Notes: generated from the sequence alone by a model not told the origin. Shown: positions 16,269 through 25,035, numbered from the stretch's first letter. The stretch is 64,000 nucleotides of DNA from Paraburkholderia nodosa DSM 21604 (GCF_000519185.1 NZ_JAFA01000010.1:86785-150784), one strand, 5' to 3'. Program-made: numbers and translations.

Positions 16269-18308
16269 ATGAACGCTCTTCCCGAACTGAATCCGCACCG
16301 CGCCGCCGGGCCGTTTCACGACGGTGAGCGCGAGGCCCAATTGCGCGCGGGCGTGGCCGGCGTTGCACTCGAAAACGGCTCGCGCGGCATCCGCGATTAC
16401 ATGCCGGACCAGCATCGCGCGTTCTTCGCGATGCTGCCGTTCATGGTGTTCGGCGGCGTCGACGCGAGCGGTCAGCCGTGGGCCACGCTGCGCGCGAATA
16501 CGGCGGGCTTCGTGTCGACGCCGGACAGCCGCACGCTGCGCATCGACGGCGGCATGCTGCCGGGCGATCCGCTCGAAGGGAGCTGGGTGCCGGGCGCGCG
16601 TATCGGCGGGCTCGGCATCCAGCCGCATACCCGGCGGCGCAACCGCGTGAATGGCGTGATCGAAGCGGTCGATGGCGGCGTGGTGACGCTCGCTGTCGAG
16701 CAGAGCTTCGGCAACTGCGCGAAGTACATCAATGGACGCGAGCCGGCAATCGTCGGCAATGCGCCGGCGCACGCCACGGTCGAACATGCGCAGGCGCTCT
16801 CGGAGGAAGACCGCGCGCTGATCGCGCGCGCCGACGTATTTTTCATCGCCACCGCCAATCTCGATGATGCAGCGGGAGCGGCGGGCGGCGCCGATGTGTC
16901 GCATCGCGGCGGCATGCCCGGCTTCGTGCGGATCGACGACGCGCACACGCTGACCGCGCCTGACTTCAGCGGCAACAAGTTTTTCAACACGATCGGCAAC
17001 CTGCTGCGCGATCCGCGCGCGGGGTTGCTGTTCGTCGACTTTGCGCGCGGGGATCTGTTGTATCTGGCCGTACGCGCCGAGGTGATATGGGACGGCCCCG
17101 AGATCGCTCAATTCCCGCTGGCACAGCGGCTGGTGCGGTTTCATGTGGCCGAAGTGCGCCGCGTGCGGGAAGCCTTGCCGTTGCGATGGTCGACGGTCGA
17201 CTATGCGCCGCAGTTCGCGCAGGCTGCAACGCAATCGTCACCGGCAGCTGCGCCGAAGGAGGTCGACACGCGCCCCTGGCGAAGCTTGCGTGTGGCCGAG
17301 GTGCGCGACGAATCCCCGACGATCCGCTCGTTCCATTTCGAACCGGTGGACAGCGCGCCACTCGCCCCGTTCGAAGCTGGGCAGTACCTTCCGCTGCGCA
17401 TCGCCATGCCCGAATCGGACAAGCCGCTCATGCGCACCTATACGCTCTCCGCGGCGCGCGATGCCGCGCATCCGGCGCGCTACCGGATCAGCGTGAAGCG
17501 CGACGGCGCGGTATCGCGCTGGCTGCATGATCACGCACGCATCGGCTCGCTGATCGAGACGCTGGCGCCGCGCGGATCGTTCAGGCTCGATGCACGCAGC
17601 CCGCGCGCGATCGTGCTGGCGGCGGCGGGCATTGGCATCACGCCGATGCTGGCGATGCTCGACGCGGCGCTCACGCTCGAACCGCAACGCCGGATCCACG
17701 TCTTCCATGGGACGCGCGGCGAGCACGAGAGGCCGTTCGCAGCGGCGCTGCGGGAGATCAAACGCGCGCATCCGAACGTCTCGGTGCATCTGTACGACAG
17801 CACGGCGCAGCACGACTCGCTCCATGGCGACCGGCTCGCGGGCCGCGTGAACATCGATGCGTTGCGCCGCTTCCTGCCGTTCGACGACTACGACTTCTAT
17901 CTGTGCGGCCCCGAAGCGTTCATGCGCGATCTGTACGACGGGCTGCGCGCGCTGCATATTGCGGACGAGCGGATCCGCTTCGAGGCGTTCGGGCCATCGA
18001 GCTTGAAGCGTGCACCTGATCACGCTCCCGTTGCGAGCGAGGCAACGACAGTCAGACCGGTGACCTTCGCGCGCACGGGGAAAACGGCGCACTGGGAGCC
18101 GCAGCAGGGCTCGCTGCTCGATACCGCCGAGCGCTGCGGCGCCGACGCGGTGTCCAGTTGCCGCTCCGGCATGTGCGGGACCTGCGCCACGCGCGTGCTC
18201 GATGGCGGCGTGGAATACGACGAACCGCCGGAGTTCGACGTTGAGCGGGGTTACGCGCTGATCTGCGTCGGACATCCGGCAGCGGGCGGGGTGACGCTGG
18301 ATCTCTAG
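16269..18308 (+). CDS. Three-domain oxidoreductase: PNPOx-like FMN domain, FNR reductase, 2Fe-2S ferredoxin
   Basis: 679 residues with three parts. Residues ~35-330 form a pyridoxamine-phosphate-oxidase-like FMN barrel (FFAMLPFMVFGGVDASGQPW, FSGNKFFNTIGNLL, PRAGLLFVDF). Residues ~345-575 form a ferredoxin-NADP reductase unit with FAD motif RTYTLS, nucleotide-binding LAAAGIGITPML and YLCGPEAFM. Residues ~590-679 form a plant-type ferredoxin with cysteine pattern SCRSGMCGTCATR plus a final Cys in LICVGHP. Electrons would pass NAD(P)H to FAD to 2Fe-2S to FMN. Such fusions are annotated only as flavodoxin-reductase-like proteins; the substrate is unknown. Second gene behind the GST, so a detoxification role is plausible. 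Confidence 0.87.
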   Translation: MNALPELNPHRAAGPFHDGEREAQLRAGVAGVALENGSRGIRDYMPDQHRAFFAMLPFMVFGGVDASGQPWATLRANTAGFVSTPDSRTLRIDGGMLPGDPLEGSWVPGARIGGLGIQPHTRRRNRVNGVIEAVDGGVVTLAVEQSFGNCAKYINGREPAIVGNAPAHATVEHAQALSEEDRALIARADVFFIATANLDDAAGAAGGADVSHRGGMPGFVRIDDAHTLTAPDFSGNKFFNTIGNLLRDPRAGLLFVDFARGDLLYLAVRAEVIWDGPEIAQFPLAQRLVRFHVAEVRRVREALPLRWSTVDYAPQFAQAATQSSPAAAPKEVDTRPWRSLRVAEVRDESPTIRSFHFEPVDSAPLAPFEAGQYLPLRIAMPESDKPLMRTYTLSAARDAAHPARYRISVKRDGAVSRWLHDHARIGSLIETLAPRGSFRLDARSPRAIVLAAAGIGITPMLAMLDAALTLEPQRRIHVFHGTRGEHERPFAAALREIKRAHPNVSVHLYDSTAQHDSLHGDRLAGRVNIDALRRFLPFDDYDFYLCGPEAFMRDLYDGLRALHIADERIRFEAFGPSSLKRAPDHAPVASEATTVRPVTFARTGKTAHWEPQQGSLLDTAERCGADAVSSCRSGMCGTCATRVLDGGVEYDEPPEFDVERGYALICVGHPAAGGVTLDL

Positions 18309-18373
18309 CCACCGCTGCTTTCTGCACGCGCAGGCAGCGGCAAAGTCGCTCGCACGCACTCGCGCGTCCAGCG

Positions 18374-18600
18374 TCAGCTCGGTGCGCGCAGAAATCGCAC
18401 GACTTCGTCGTTGAATCTCTCGGGAAACTCAATGTTGGAGAGGTGCACCGCCGGGAGCATCAGCAGCCTCGCGCCTGCAATCGCCTTCGCCATTTGCACG
18501 CTGTAGCTCGCCGCCGTCACCGTATCGTGCTCGCCGGCAATCACCAGCGTCGGCCGCACGATGCGCGCAAGCGACTCCCTCATATCCGCTTCCTGCCCAG
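18374..18600 (-). pseudogene. 3' remnant of an alpha/beta hydrolase (PcaD-like)
   Basis: About 75 residues remain of a protein normally ~260-270 long. The text IVRPTLVIAGEHDTVTAA is the strand and catalytic-Asp loop of alpha/beta hydrolases, and AVHLSNIEFPERFNDEVVRFL carries the catalytic His region; this is the C-terminal quarter of a 3-oxoadipate-enol-lactonase-like enzyme. The nucleophile elbow and the whole N-terminal part are missing. Homology stops at about 18600, exactly where the LysR remnant on the opposite strand begins. Confidence 0.75.
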
Positions 18601-18822
18601 GGCATGAAGAAGGATGTCATCATGCAAGCCCTTGCGTGGGGGCATCTGCCGGACTTCCTGATCGAAGCGGAGTTGCGTAGTGGCGCCTTGAAATCCCTTG
18701 CGAGCCGGTCGCTCCCCGGCCATACGGAGACACTGGTTGCCGCGCGGCGCCGCGACGCCTCGCATGGCCCGGTTGCACAGCGATTGTGGGCCTGTCTGAA
18801 CGCGAACGCGCCGATGATCTAG
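18601..18822 (+). pseudogene. 3' remnant of a LysR-family regulator
   Basis: About 73 residues. KKDVIMQALAWGHLPDFLI followed by RRRDASHGPVAQRLWACL matches the end of a LysR effector-binding domain (GxGWGxLPxFLV, then HGPVARRLW). The DNA-binding domain and most of the effector domain are gone. The remnant begins at the same point where the opposite-strand hydrolase remnant ends. Confidence 0.75.
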
Positions 18823-18851
18823 TCAGGCGACGCGCTAACTGCGCCGGTGCA

Positions 18852-19436
18852 TCAAGATGTTCTGGCCATCTTGCTGCGCAGTTGGCCAGCCGAAAGCCAC
18901 AAGGCGGAGATGAGAAAGTAGACGGCGCCGACCGCTGCATAGCCCGCCACTTTGTCGATCGCAGAGGCTAAAGGCGCGCCGCCCTGCACGATGAAAAACA
19001 CCCCTGCCAATGCCGATTGACCACCGCTTAGAATCATCGCCCATTGCGCACCGAAGCGTTTCCAGCGACGCACTGCGGTGCCGAGTTGAAGCAACCCGGA
19101 CAGGATGGCCCACACGCCAAACACGCCCAGCACCGCGTGCGCGCCCAGCTTCAACGCCACAATCACGGCGACCGTCGTCATGATGCTGATGCCGACGTTG
19201 ACGACTTGTGTACCGTTTTCAGCCGCCCCGCCGCTGCGCAACATGTCGATGTAGTTGGCCAAAGCATCCCATGCCGGATACACGACAAGCAGTGCAGCGA
19301 TTCTGGCCGGCGAATGCTGCCCGAGCGAGAAAGCCAGTGCGACCCAGGCAGCGGAAAACGCGGTCCTGACAAAGTAATACTGCTTGAGCCAGCTCTCTTC
19401 GCGAGTGAGCGTGATATCTGCGTGTCGATCAGCCAT
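18852..19436 (-). CDS. DUF308/HdeD-like membrane protein
   Basis: 194 residues with about six hydrophobic segments in helix-turn-helix pairs (TAFSAAWVALAFSLG, ARIAALLVVYPAWDALANYI, VGISIMTTVAVIVALKLG, AVLGVFGVWAILSGLLQLGT, GQSALAGVFFIVQGG, YAAVGAVYFLISALWL). The pattern WAILSGLLQLxTAxRRWKRFG...WxMILSGGQSxLAG resembles the HdeD/DUF308 family of inner-membrane proteins, one E. coli member of which is acid-resistance related. Exact function unknown. It is divergent from the HD-GYP/LuxR gene. Confidence 0.72.
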   Translation of the reverse strand: MADRHADITLTREESWLKQYYFVRTAFSAAWVALAFSLGQHSPARIAALLVVYPAWDALANYIDMLRSGGAAENGTQVVNVGISIMTTVAVIVALKLGAHAVLGVFGVWAILSGLLQLGTAVRRWKRFGAQWAMILSGGQSALAGVFFIVQGGAPLASAIDKVAGYAAVGAVYFLISALWLSAGQLRSKMARTS

Positions 19437-19581
19437 GGCAACTCCTGAACAGTTCGTGGCAATGGTGCAAAGGATCGCACTCGCCTCGCTTCTGCGGCAT
19501 CGGTCGAATGACCGACCCTCGCGGGGTCAAATGGCGTTGTGACGTATAGTGATCGAACGCCTGACGTGCGCTCTGCCTCCC

Positions 19582-21069
19582 ATGCCGATGACCGACGACA
19601 AAGCTGGCCTTTTTCCGCTGCGCGTGTTCGATGCCGTGAAAGCACTCGCCTTCATCGGCGATCTGAGCATGGGACAGCCCACCGATCATTCGCCGCGCAC
19701 CGGATGGCTCGCGGCGCGCCTCGCGCAAGCCACCCGCCTCGACGCGTCGACAATCGATACCGTGCGGGAGACGTCGCTGTTGCGCTGGTCGGGATGCACG
19801 GCGAACGCGGCGGGCTTCGCCGACGTTTTCGGCGACGACATCCAAAGCCGCGTCTCGATGCTTGACGGCCGCACAGATTGGGTCACGCCGCTTCAGTCGC
19901 GTGGCGGTGCCGCCGCGGTACTCACGCCGCTCGCGCAGACCCACTGCGAAGTGGCGGGCGAAGTGGCGCGCATGCTGGGCCTCCCCCTCGCGACCGAAAC
20001 GGCGTTGCGTCATATCTTCGAAACGTGGGACGGCAACGGTGTGCCCGCGCATCTTGCACGCGAAGCGGTGCCGATGCCGGTGTTCGTCGTCGCGCTTGCC
20101 GGAGACCTGGAGATTTTCAGTCGCACCTACGGTGCCGAGCAGGCGCTTGGTCTCATTGCGCAACGCGCCGACACGCGCTATCCACTGCGGCTGGTCGAGA
20201 CCGCGCAGCGCGGTGCGCCCCTTTGGCTCGCGGAACTGGAACGTGCGTCAGCCGCCGAACTCGACGCTGCGCTGACGACATCGCCGATGCAGCAGGCAAC
20301 CTCGGCGGAGTTGATCGCCGACGTCATCGACCTCAAGCTGCCCTGGATGACCGGCTTCTCGCGCGCGGTCGCGGCGACGGCCGCCCGGTGTTGCGAACGT
20401 CTCACAACGGACCAGGCCGCGCACGAACGCGTCTATCGCGCAGGATTGATTCATGGGATTGGGCGGGCAGCGGTGCCCAACGGCATCTGGAATCTGGGCG
20501 CGCGTTTGCCCGCAAGCGCCTGGGAGAAGGTGCGCCTCGTGCCCTACTGGACGTCGCGTGCAGGCAGGCAGGCCGGCGCGCTCGGAGATGCGGCTGAACT
20601 CGCATCGTATGCATATGAACGGTTGGACGGCTCGGGTTATTTTCGCGGGGCGCGCGACCAGGCCATGACGCTGGAGGCGCGCGTGCTGGCTGCGTCGGTG
20701 GCGTGGGTCGCGTTGCGCTCGGCGCGCCCGTGGCGAGCCGCGCTTTCCGGCGACGCAGCCGCGCAACAACTGCGCGACGAAGTCACAAGCGGCCGGCTGA
20801 GCGGCGAAGCGGTCGATGCGCTACTAGCCGAAGGCGCGGTCGCCGTCAGGCGCCCAATGAACAGCACGCCGCAGCGCGCGCCGCTAACGCCGCGCGAAAT
20901 CGACGTGCTGCGTGCCATCTCGCGCGGCGCAAGCAACAAGGAAGCCGCGCGAGAATTGGCGCTGAGTCCGAGCACAGTACGCACGCACATCGAAAGCGTG
21001 TTTCGCAAGTTCGAATGCTCCACACGGGCGGCGGCAACGCTCAAGGCATCGGCAATGGGCTTGCTCTAG
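19582..21069 (+). CDS. Tandem HD-GYP-like protein with C-terminal LuxR DNA-binding domain
   Basis: 495 residues. The N-terminal half (to ~260) has HCEVAGEVARMLGL and FETWDGNGVP, echoing the DGxGYP element of HD-GYP domains. A second copy (about 275-420) has LIHGIGRAAVPNGIWN, YERLDGSGY and LEARVLAASVAWVALRSARPWR. A LuxR-type helix-turn-helix (LTPREIDVLRAISRG through STVRTHIESVFRKFEC) occupies the last ~60 residues. The HD dyad reads HG and the HHE of HHExxDGxGYP reads AYE, so metal-dependent phosphodiesterase activity is doubtful. It may be a sensor-type transcription factor. Start chosen at the first of two nearby ATGs (19582 or 19588). Confidence 0.8.
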   Translation: MPMTDDKAGLFPLRVFDAVKALAFIGDLSMGQPTDHSPRTGWLAARLAQATRLDASTIDTVRETSLLRWSGCTANAAGFADVFGDDIQSRVSMLDGRTDWVTPLQSRGGAAAVLTPLAQTHCEVAGEVARMLGLPLATETALRHIFETWDGNGVPAHLAREAVPMPVFVVALAGDLEIFSRTYGAEQALGLIAQRADTRYPLRLVETAQRGAPLWLAELERASAAELDAALTTSPMQQATSAELIADVIDLKLPWMTGFSRAVAATAARCCERLTTDQAAHERVYRAGLIHGIGRAAVPNGIWNLGARLPASAWEKVRLVPYWTSRAGRQAGALGDAAELASYAYERLDGSGYFRGARDQAMTLEARVLAASVAWVALRSARPWRAALSGDAAAQQLRDEVTSGRLSGEAVDALLAEGAVAVRRPMNSTPQRAPLTPREIDVLRAISRGASNKEAARELALSPSTVRTHIESVFRKFECSTRAAATLKASAMGLL

Positions 21070-21170
21070 AAAGCATCCCGATACGTTCTGGAAGAAAACG
21101 CCGCGCGTTGCTGTGTCCGGTGGCAGCAACGCGCGGCGGCTTGTGCAAGTTAATGGTTTTTTTCGCTGAT

Positions 21171-21286
21171 TTATTGGTGGTCTCTCACGCTACCCGAATT
21201 ATTTGGTGGTCTCTCACGCTTCCCGATTTATTTGGTGGTCTCTCACGCTGCCCGAATTATTTGGTGGTCTCTCACGCTGCCCGAAC
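21171..21286. repeat. Tandem repeat, four copies of a 29-bp unit
   Basis: Four head-to-tail units at 21171-21199, 21200-21228, 21229-21257 and 21258-21286. Each contains GGTGGTCTCTCACGCT and differs only at a few positions around TACCCGAAT/TTCCCGATT/TGCCCGAAT/TGCCCGAAC and at the first bases. There are no spacers, so it is not a CRISPR array, and no open frame uses it convincingly. It sits between the HD-GYP/LuxR stop and the stop of the convergent small gene. Confidence 0.9.
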
Positions 21287-21324
21287 TTGTTTGATCTCCT
21301 CTGCTCCCCCGAATCAGGCATGAC

Positions 21325-21690
21325 TCAGTCTATTTCTTGTCCCCCGGCTCTGGCCGCGAACCGATCCAGCAAACACTGCAGCCGACGCTCCTGAATGTGC
21401 AGAATCCCCGGTGTGGAACGGAGCTCGAGCACGCGGGAGTGCCAATAGCTCGCACCGAAAATCGCCATCGCCTTGTCCGCACTAATCGCGCTTTCGAGGT
21501 GAGCAATTGCGGTGTCGAGAGTGTGGACAGTGTAGGGACTGGGAGGTCGCCGTTCTGTCTCTGTCTTTGTCTGATTCGTTTTCTCGCGCCCTGCACGCTT
21601 GCCCCCCGCCTGGCTATCGGGTTCCTGCGCAAGCAAGGATTGCAGACGCTGCTCATCGAGCGCGTCGTACCGGATGGAGTTGTCTTGCAT
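21325..21690 (-). CDS. Hypothetical protein downstream of a two-component locus
   Basis: 121 residues, soluble, no family recognised. The N-terminal ~50 residues are polar and Gln/Lys/Glu/Arg-rich, probably disordered; the C-terminal half is helical and amphipathic (TVHTLDTAIAHLESAIS, ILHIQERRLQCLLDRFAAR). I chose the ATG at 21690, with GGAGA about 8 bases upstream, over an earlier in-frame start inside the preceding gene. It follows the next small gene by 26 bases, suggesting an operon. Confidence 0.55.
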   Translation of the reverse strand: MQDNSIRYDALDEQRLQSLLAQEPDSQAGGKRAGREKTNQTKTETERRPPSPYTVHTLDTAIAHLESAISADKAMAIFGASYWHSRVLELRSTPGILHIQERRLQCLLDRFAARAGGQEID

Positions 21691-21716
21691 CGCACGGTCT
21701 CCTCGTCGGCGATCGC

Positions 21717-22148
21717 TCACCAATTGCCGTCGAGCATGTTCCGCTGCTCGCTGATGATGACCCTCGGGCCCGGATTGTCGTGATTAACAAGGGTCACATC
21801 GGTGCACACGGGGTGCGTCGCCGCGGCGCCGCGCCGGTGGCGTGCGACCGACTCCAGCAGGCTCAACGTGATGCAGAAACTCCGGTCGATCTGCTCCGTC
21901 CAGCACTTCTGGTCATAGGCGGCCAGGGCCTGCACGAAGACGTCGTAGATCTGGTCCGGGAATGTCACGCCGCTCGACTCGATGCGGACCATGAGCGCCC
22001 TTGCCCGAAGCAGTTCCGCCAGAATCGTTGCGTCCGGCTGCGTCGCCGGTTCAGGCTCCGGCTTGCAAGGGCGCGCGCGGGTTTCGTCATCCGACGCGAA
22101 GCGGAAAATGTTCAGCAGGCTTTTGAAGTCGGGATGCGGCGTATGCAT
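21717..22148 (-). CDS. Hypothetical protein, first of a two-gene unit
   Basis: 143 residues with no recognised family. The middle is helical (ILAELLRARALMVRIESS, IYDVFVQALAAYDQKCW, SFCITLSLLESVARHRRG). Start at the ATG 22148, with GAGG 9 bases upstream; another ATG six codons earlier is possible. It is divergent from the response-regulator gene across about 180 bases, so the response regulator could control it. It may be a small partner of that signalling system. Confidence 0.55.
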   Translation of the reverse strand: MHTPHPDFKSLLNIFRFASDDETRARPCKPEPEPATQPDATILAELLRARALMVRIESSGVTFPDQIYDVFVQALAAYDQKCWTEQIDRSFCITLSLLESVARHRRGAAATHPVCTDVTLVNHDNPGPRVIISEQRNMLDGNW

Positions 22149-22330
22149 GGTGGAGTCCCTCATCGTGCGAACTGCAGCGACTCCATCCTGCGCGTCCCGG
22201 GGCGCTGGCAAAACCGGCCATGCCGGGGGAAAAACGCCCCCAGAAGACGGCCCCAGAAGCGTCCCCCGCTTTGGGGGGATCGCAACCTGAAGGAATGCGG
22301 GTACAGTGATCCCGACTAGAGAGGCACCCG

Positions 22331-23026
22331 ATGGACAACCTGTATTTCCGCCACGTACTGCTCGTCGAAGACGAGGGCTTGACGCGTATCGCGATGAAGA
22401 GCCTGATCCTGACCTCGGAACCGACGCTCGACATCGATGAGGCCGGTTCGTACGACGCGGCTGTCGAACGGCTGCAGAACAAGGCTTACGACCTGGTTTT
22501 TCTCGACTACCAGATCGGGGACAATCACACCGGGCTTGATTTGCTGCGCTGGCTGCAGGAGAACGAGCGCGCGGCGCATGTGGTCATGCTGTCCGCGCAG
22601 GACGACCGCGAGACCGTGCTGGACTGCATCAAGAATGGCGCTGGCGGCTTCATCTCGAAGGCCAGCGAGGAAGGCGGCGCGGTGTTCCGGGAAGCCCTGC
22701 AGACGATCCTGAATGGTCGGGTCTACCTGCCCAACAGCGTACTCGGCAAGGGCGGCCATACCCCGCAGTCCCCGGGCCCGAGCAAGGCCATTCCGATCGA
22801 CTCGCTGAACCTGCCGCCGCGTCTCGCCCAAACCCTGGGTTTTCTCCTGCAGGGCATGTCGAACAAGGCCATCGCGCGAAAGATGAATATCTCGGAGAAC
22901 ACCGCGAAGGAGTACATCAGCGATCTGCTGAGCCGCTTCAACGTATCGCGGCGCACGTTTCTGATCGTCGAAATGGCGCGCCGCGGCATCGAGATTCCCA
23001 CCGTTGCGCACGCCCCCGCGGTCTAG
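22331..23026 (+). CDS. Response regulator, receiver plus LuxR-type helix-turn-helix
   Basis: 231 residues. The receiver domain (about 8-130) has acidic LVEDE, phosphoacceptor Asp59 in VFLDYQIGD, the switch Ser in VVMLSAQD and the conserved Lys in FISKAS. The C-terminal LuxR/FixJ-type domain (about 160-220) contains GMSNKAIARKMNISENTAKEYISDLLSRF. It is convergent with the hybrid histidine kinase, their stop codons overlapping by 4 bases, and these are the obvious cognate partners. Likely targets include its own promoter and the divergent small-gene pair. Confidence 0.92.
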   Translation: MDNLYFRHVLLVEDEGLTRIAMKSLILTSEPTLDIDEAGSYDAAVERLQNKAYDLVFLDYQIGDNHTGLDLLRWLQENERAAHVVMLSAQDDRETVLDCIKNGAGGFISKASEEGGAVFREALQTILNGRVYLPNSVLGKGGHTPQSPGPSKAIPIDSLNLPPRLAQTLGFLLQGMSNKAIARKMNISENTAKEYISDLLSRFNVSRRTFLIVEMARRGIEIPTVAHAPAV

Positions 23027-25035
23027 GTCGCGCGGGCCGATGCCTCTGTCAATTCGAGCATGCGCGCAATCAGCAGGTCGGGAGCCAACGGCTTGCTGAG
23101 CACGCAGCGCTCGGGCAACACGCCCTCCGTGCTTGCCACGGCTTCCCCCGTCACCACGAGACACGGCACGGGCCGCGCAACGTGCTCGCCCAGGAGGCGG
23201 ATGACGTCGTGTGCGGTCGAATTCTCCGGCAGCCGGTAGTCGCTGATCACCAGGTCCGGCACGCGCTCGATTGTCTGCAACAGTTCGTCGAGTTCCGCTG
23301 CGGAGCGAACCGAATCGCACAGCACTCCCCAGCGTGCAAACAACGCCTCCATCGAGGCGCGCACCAGGCTGTCGTCCTCGACCAGCAACACGTAGAGACC
23401 GCGCAGCGACGACGGTGACGGCGACGCCGCCGCATCGGCGGGCGATATCGCGGCATCCCCGTGCGCGAATTGATCCGCCACCGGCATGCGCACCGAGAAA
23501 CGCGACCCATGACCCTCGATCGACTTGAGCTCGAGACGATGCCCCTCTAGCAGGGACACCACCGCATTCACGATCGACAGACCGAGTCCGAGCCCTTTCT
23601 CACGGTCCCGCTCCGGGTTGCCGAGCTGGACGAACGGCTGGAAGATCGCGTCCCAATGCTCCGACGCGATGCCGATGCCGTTATCGAGCACGTCGAGACG
23701 AACATAATTAGGCATACGTACCAAACCCACGAGCACCGTGGAGCGGTCCGCTTTCGACGGATCCGAATATTTGATGCCGTTCGCAATGAGGTTGCTCAGC
23801 ACGCGGGGAATCCAGTCGGCGTCGGTGCGTACCCATGCGGGTTTTTGCAGCGCCTTTGCATAGCGCAGCACAACGCCGCGGCTCGCAGCGAACGACGCGA
23901 GCTGCTCGACCGTCTCCTCGGTCACGCGGCTCAGGTCGACGCTCGTATAGGTCGGGTTGACGTGTCCCGATTCGAGCTTCGACAGGTCGAGCACCGCGTT
24001 GAAAAGACGTGCCGTCAATACCGACGCCTTGCGCGCTTCGCCGATCAGCTTGCCCGATGCTTCGATGTCGCGCGCCTCCAGCGCTTCGTCTGCCGCCGCA
24101 AGAAACAGGTTCAGCGCATGCATGGGCTGGCGCAGGTCGTGCGCGGCTGCGGCCAGAAAGCGCGATTTCGCCCGGCTCGCCTGCTCCGCGGCTTCGCGCT
24201 GCTGCTCGCGCAACGCAATCAGGGCTTCCGATTTGGTCTGCTGGTCGCGCCGAGCGCGCTCGAGGTCATGGTGCTTTTGCGCGAGTTCGGCATTGGCGCT
24301 TTGCAGCGCGGCGTTGCTCTGGGCAAGTGCCTGGACGGCAACATACCGGTCGCGCACATGCCGCTCGGCATTCACGTTGACGCTGTGCCCCAGCACGGCG
24401 ACGTTCAATAGATAGAACATGCCCGCGGCGAAGTTGTCCGGCTCGACCGCCTGTGTGACCAGTTGCGCCATCACGATCACGGCAATCACGCACGCGGTCA
24501 GCATGAGCGTCGCCTTGGCCCGCAGGCGCAGAAAACCGAACAGATAAAAGAGAATTAAATAAAACCCGACAAAAAAATGGGTGAAATTGAATGGGCGCGG
24601 GGCAAGGACCGTTTGCATCAACAGGCAAAAGCACATGAACGCCAGGCCCGACAGCAGGATCCAGTGTGCAACCTTGTCCCGATGAAATTCGAGCTTGAAG
24701 GCCAGCACAATGCCGACGGTCGCGCCAAGCGCACCGGCGCACCGGAACGCGAACACCACTGGGAAGTACGGCCGGAACACCGGACTGGTCTGCGCAAGGC
24801 TGAATTCCCAGAAGCCGAAACACACCCAGATCAGGGTTCCGAGCACCAGCGCAGCACGGCGAAAGTCGGCAAAACGCCGGCCATATTCCTCCGTAAATTC
24901 CCGTTCGACCTGCGGATCCTCGAAGCGGGCGGGCCAGCAAAGCATATCGACCAGCCATGCGCGAACCGCGCTGGGCGCATGCGAGCGTTTGAGGAATGCC
25001 GATTCCGTCGCCGATTGAAACCTGAATATGCTCAT
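23023..25035 (-). CDS. Hybrid sensor histidine kinase with C-terminal receiver
   Basis: 670 residues in the inner membrane. Six predicted helices in residues ~55-235 (for example ALVLGTLIWVCFGFWEF, FTHFFVGFYLILFYLFGFL) form a membrane sensor without a large periplasmic loop. A coiled-coil linker (about 240-290, LAQKHHDLERARRDQQTKSEALIALREQ) precedes the phosphoacceptor His299 in AHDLRQPMHAL. The ATPase domain has N box NLIANGIKYSD, DNGIGIA and GLGLGLSIV. The receiver has Asp599 in VISDYRLPEN. The HDLRQP box marks the large betaproteobacterial hybrid-kinase group. It probably phosphorylates the convergent LuxR-type regulator; the internal receiver may tune or reverse the reaction. The inner ATG is used since the upstream 22 residues look non-coding. 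Confidence 0.9.
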   Translation of the reverse strand: MSIFRFQSATESAFLKRSHAPSAVRAWLVDMLCWPARFEDPQVEREFTEEYGRRFADFRRAALVLGTLIWVCFGFWEFSLAQTSPVFRPYFPVVFAFRCAGALGATVGIVLAFKLEFHRDKVAHWILLSGLAFMCFCLLMQTVLAPRPFNFTHFFVGFYLILFYLFGFLRLRAKATLMLTACVIAVIVMAQLVTQAVEPDNFAAGMFYLLNVAVLGHSVNVNAERHVRDRYVAVQALAQSNAALQSANAELAQKHHDLERARRDQQTKSEALIALREQQREAAEQASRAKSRFLAAAAHDLRQPMHALNLFLAAADEALEARDIEASGKLIGEARKASVLTARLFNAVLDLSKLESGHVNPTYTSVDLSRVTEETVEQLASFAASRGVVLRYAKALQKPAWVRTDADWIPRVLSNLIANGIKYSDPSKADRSTVLVGLVRMPNYVRLDVLDNGIGIASEHWDAIFQPFVQLGNPERDREKGLGLGLSIVNAVVSLLEGHRLELKSIEGHGSRFSVRMPVADQFAHGDAAISPADAAASPSPSSLRGLYVLLVEDDSLVRASMEALFARWGVLCDSVRSAAELDELLQTIERVPDLVISDYRLPENSTAHDVIRLLGEHVARPVPCLVVTGEAVASTEGVLPERCVLSKPLAPDLLIARMLELTEASARAT

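Noticed and set aside
21171..21286. CRISPR array
   Set aside because: Repeats are directly adjacent without spacers and no cas genes are present.
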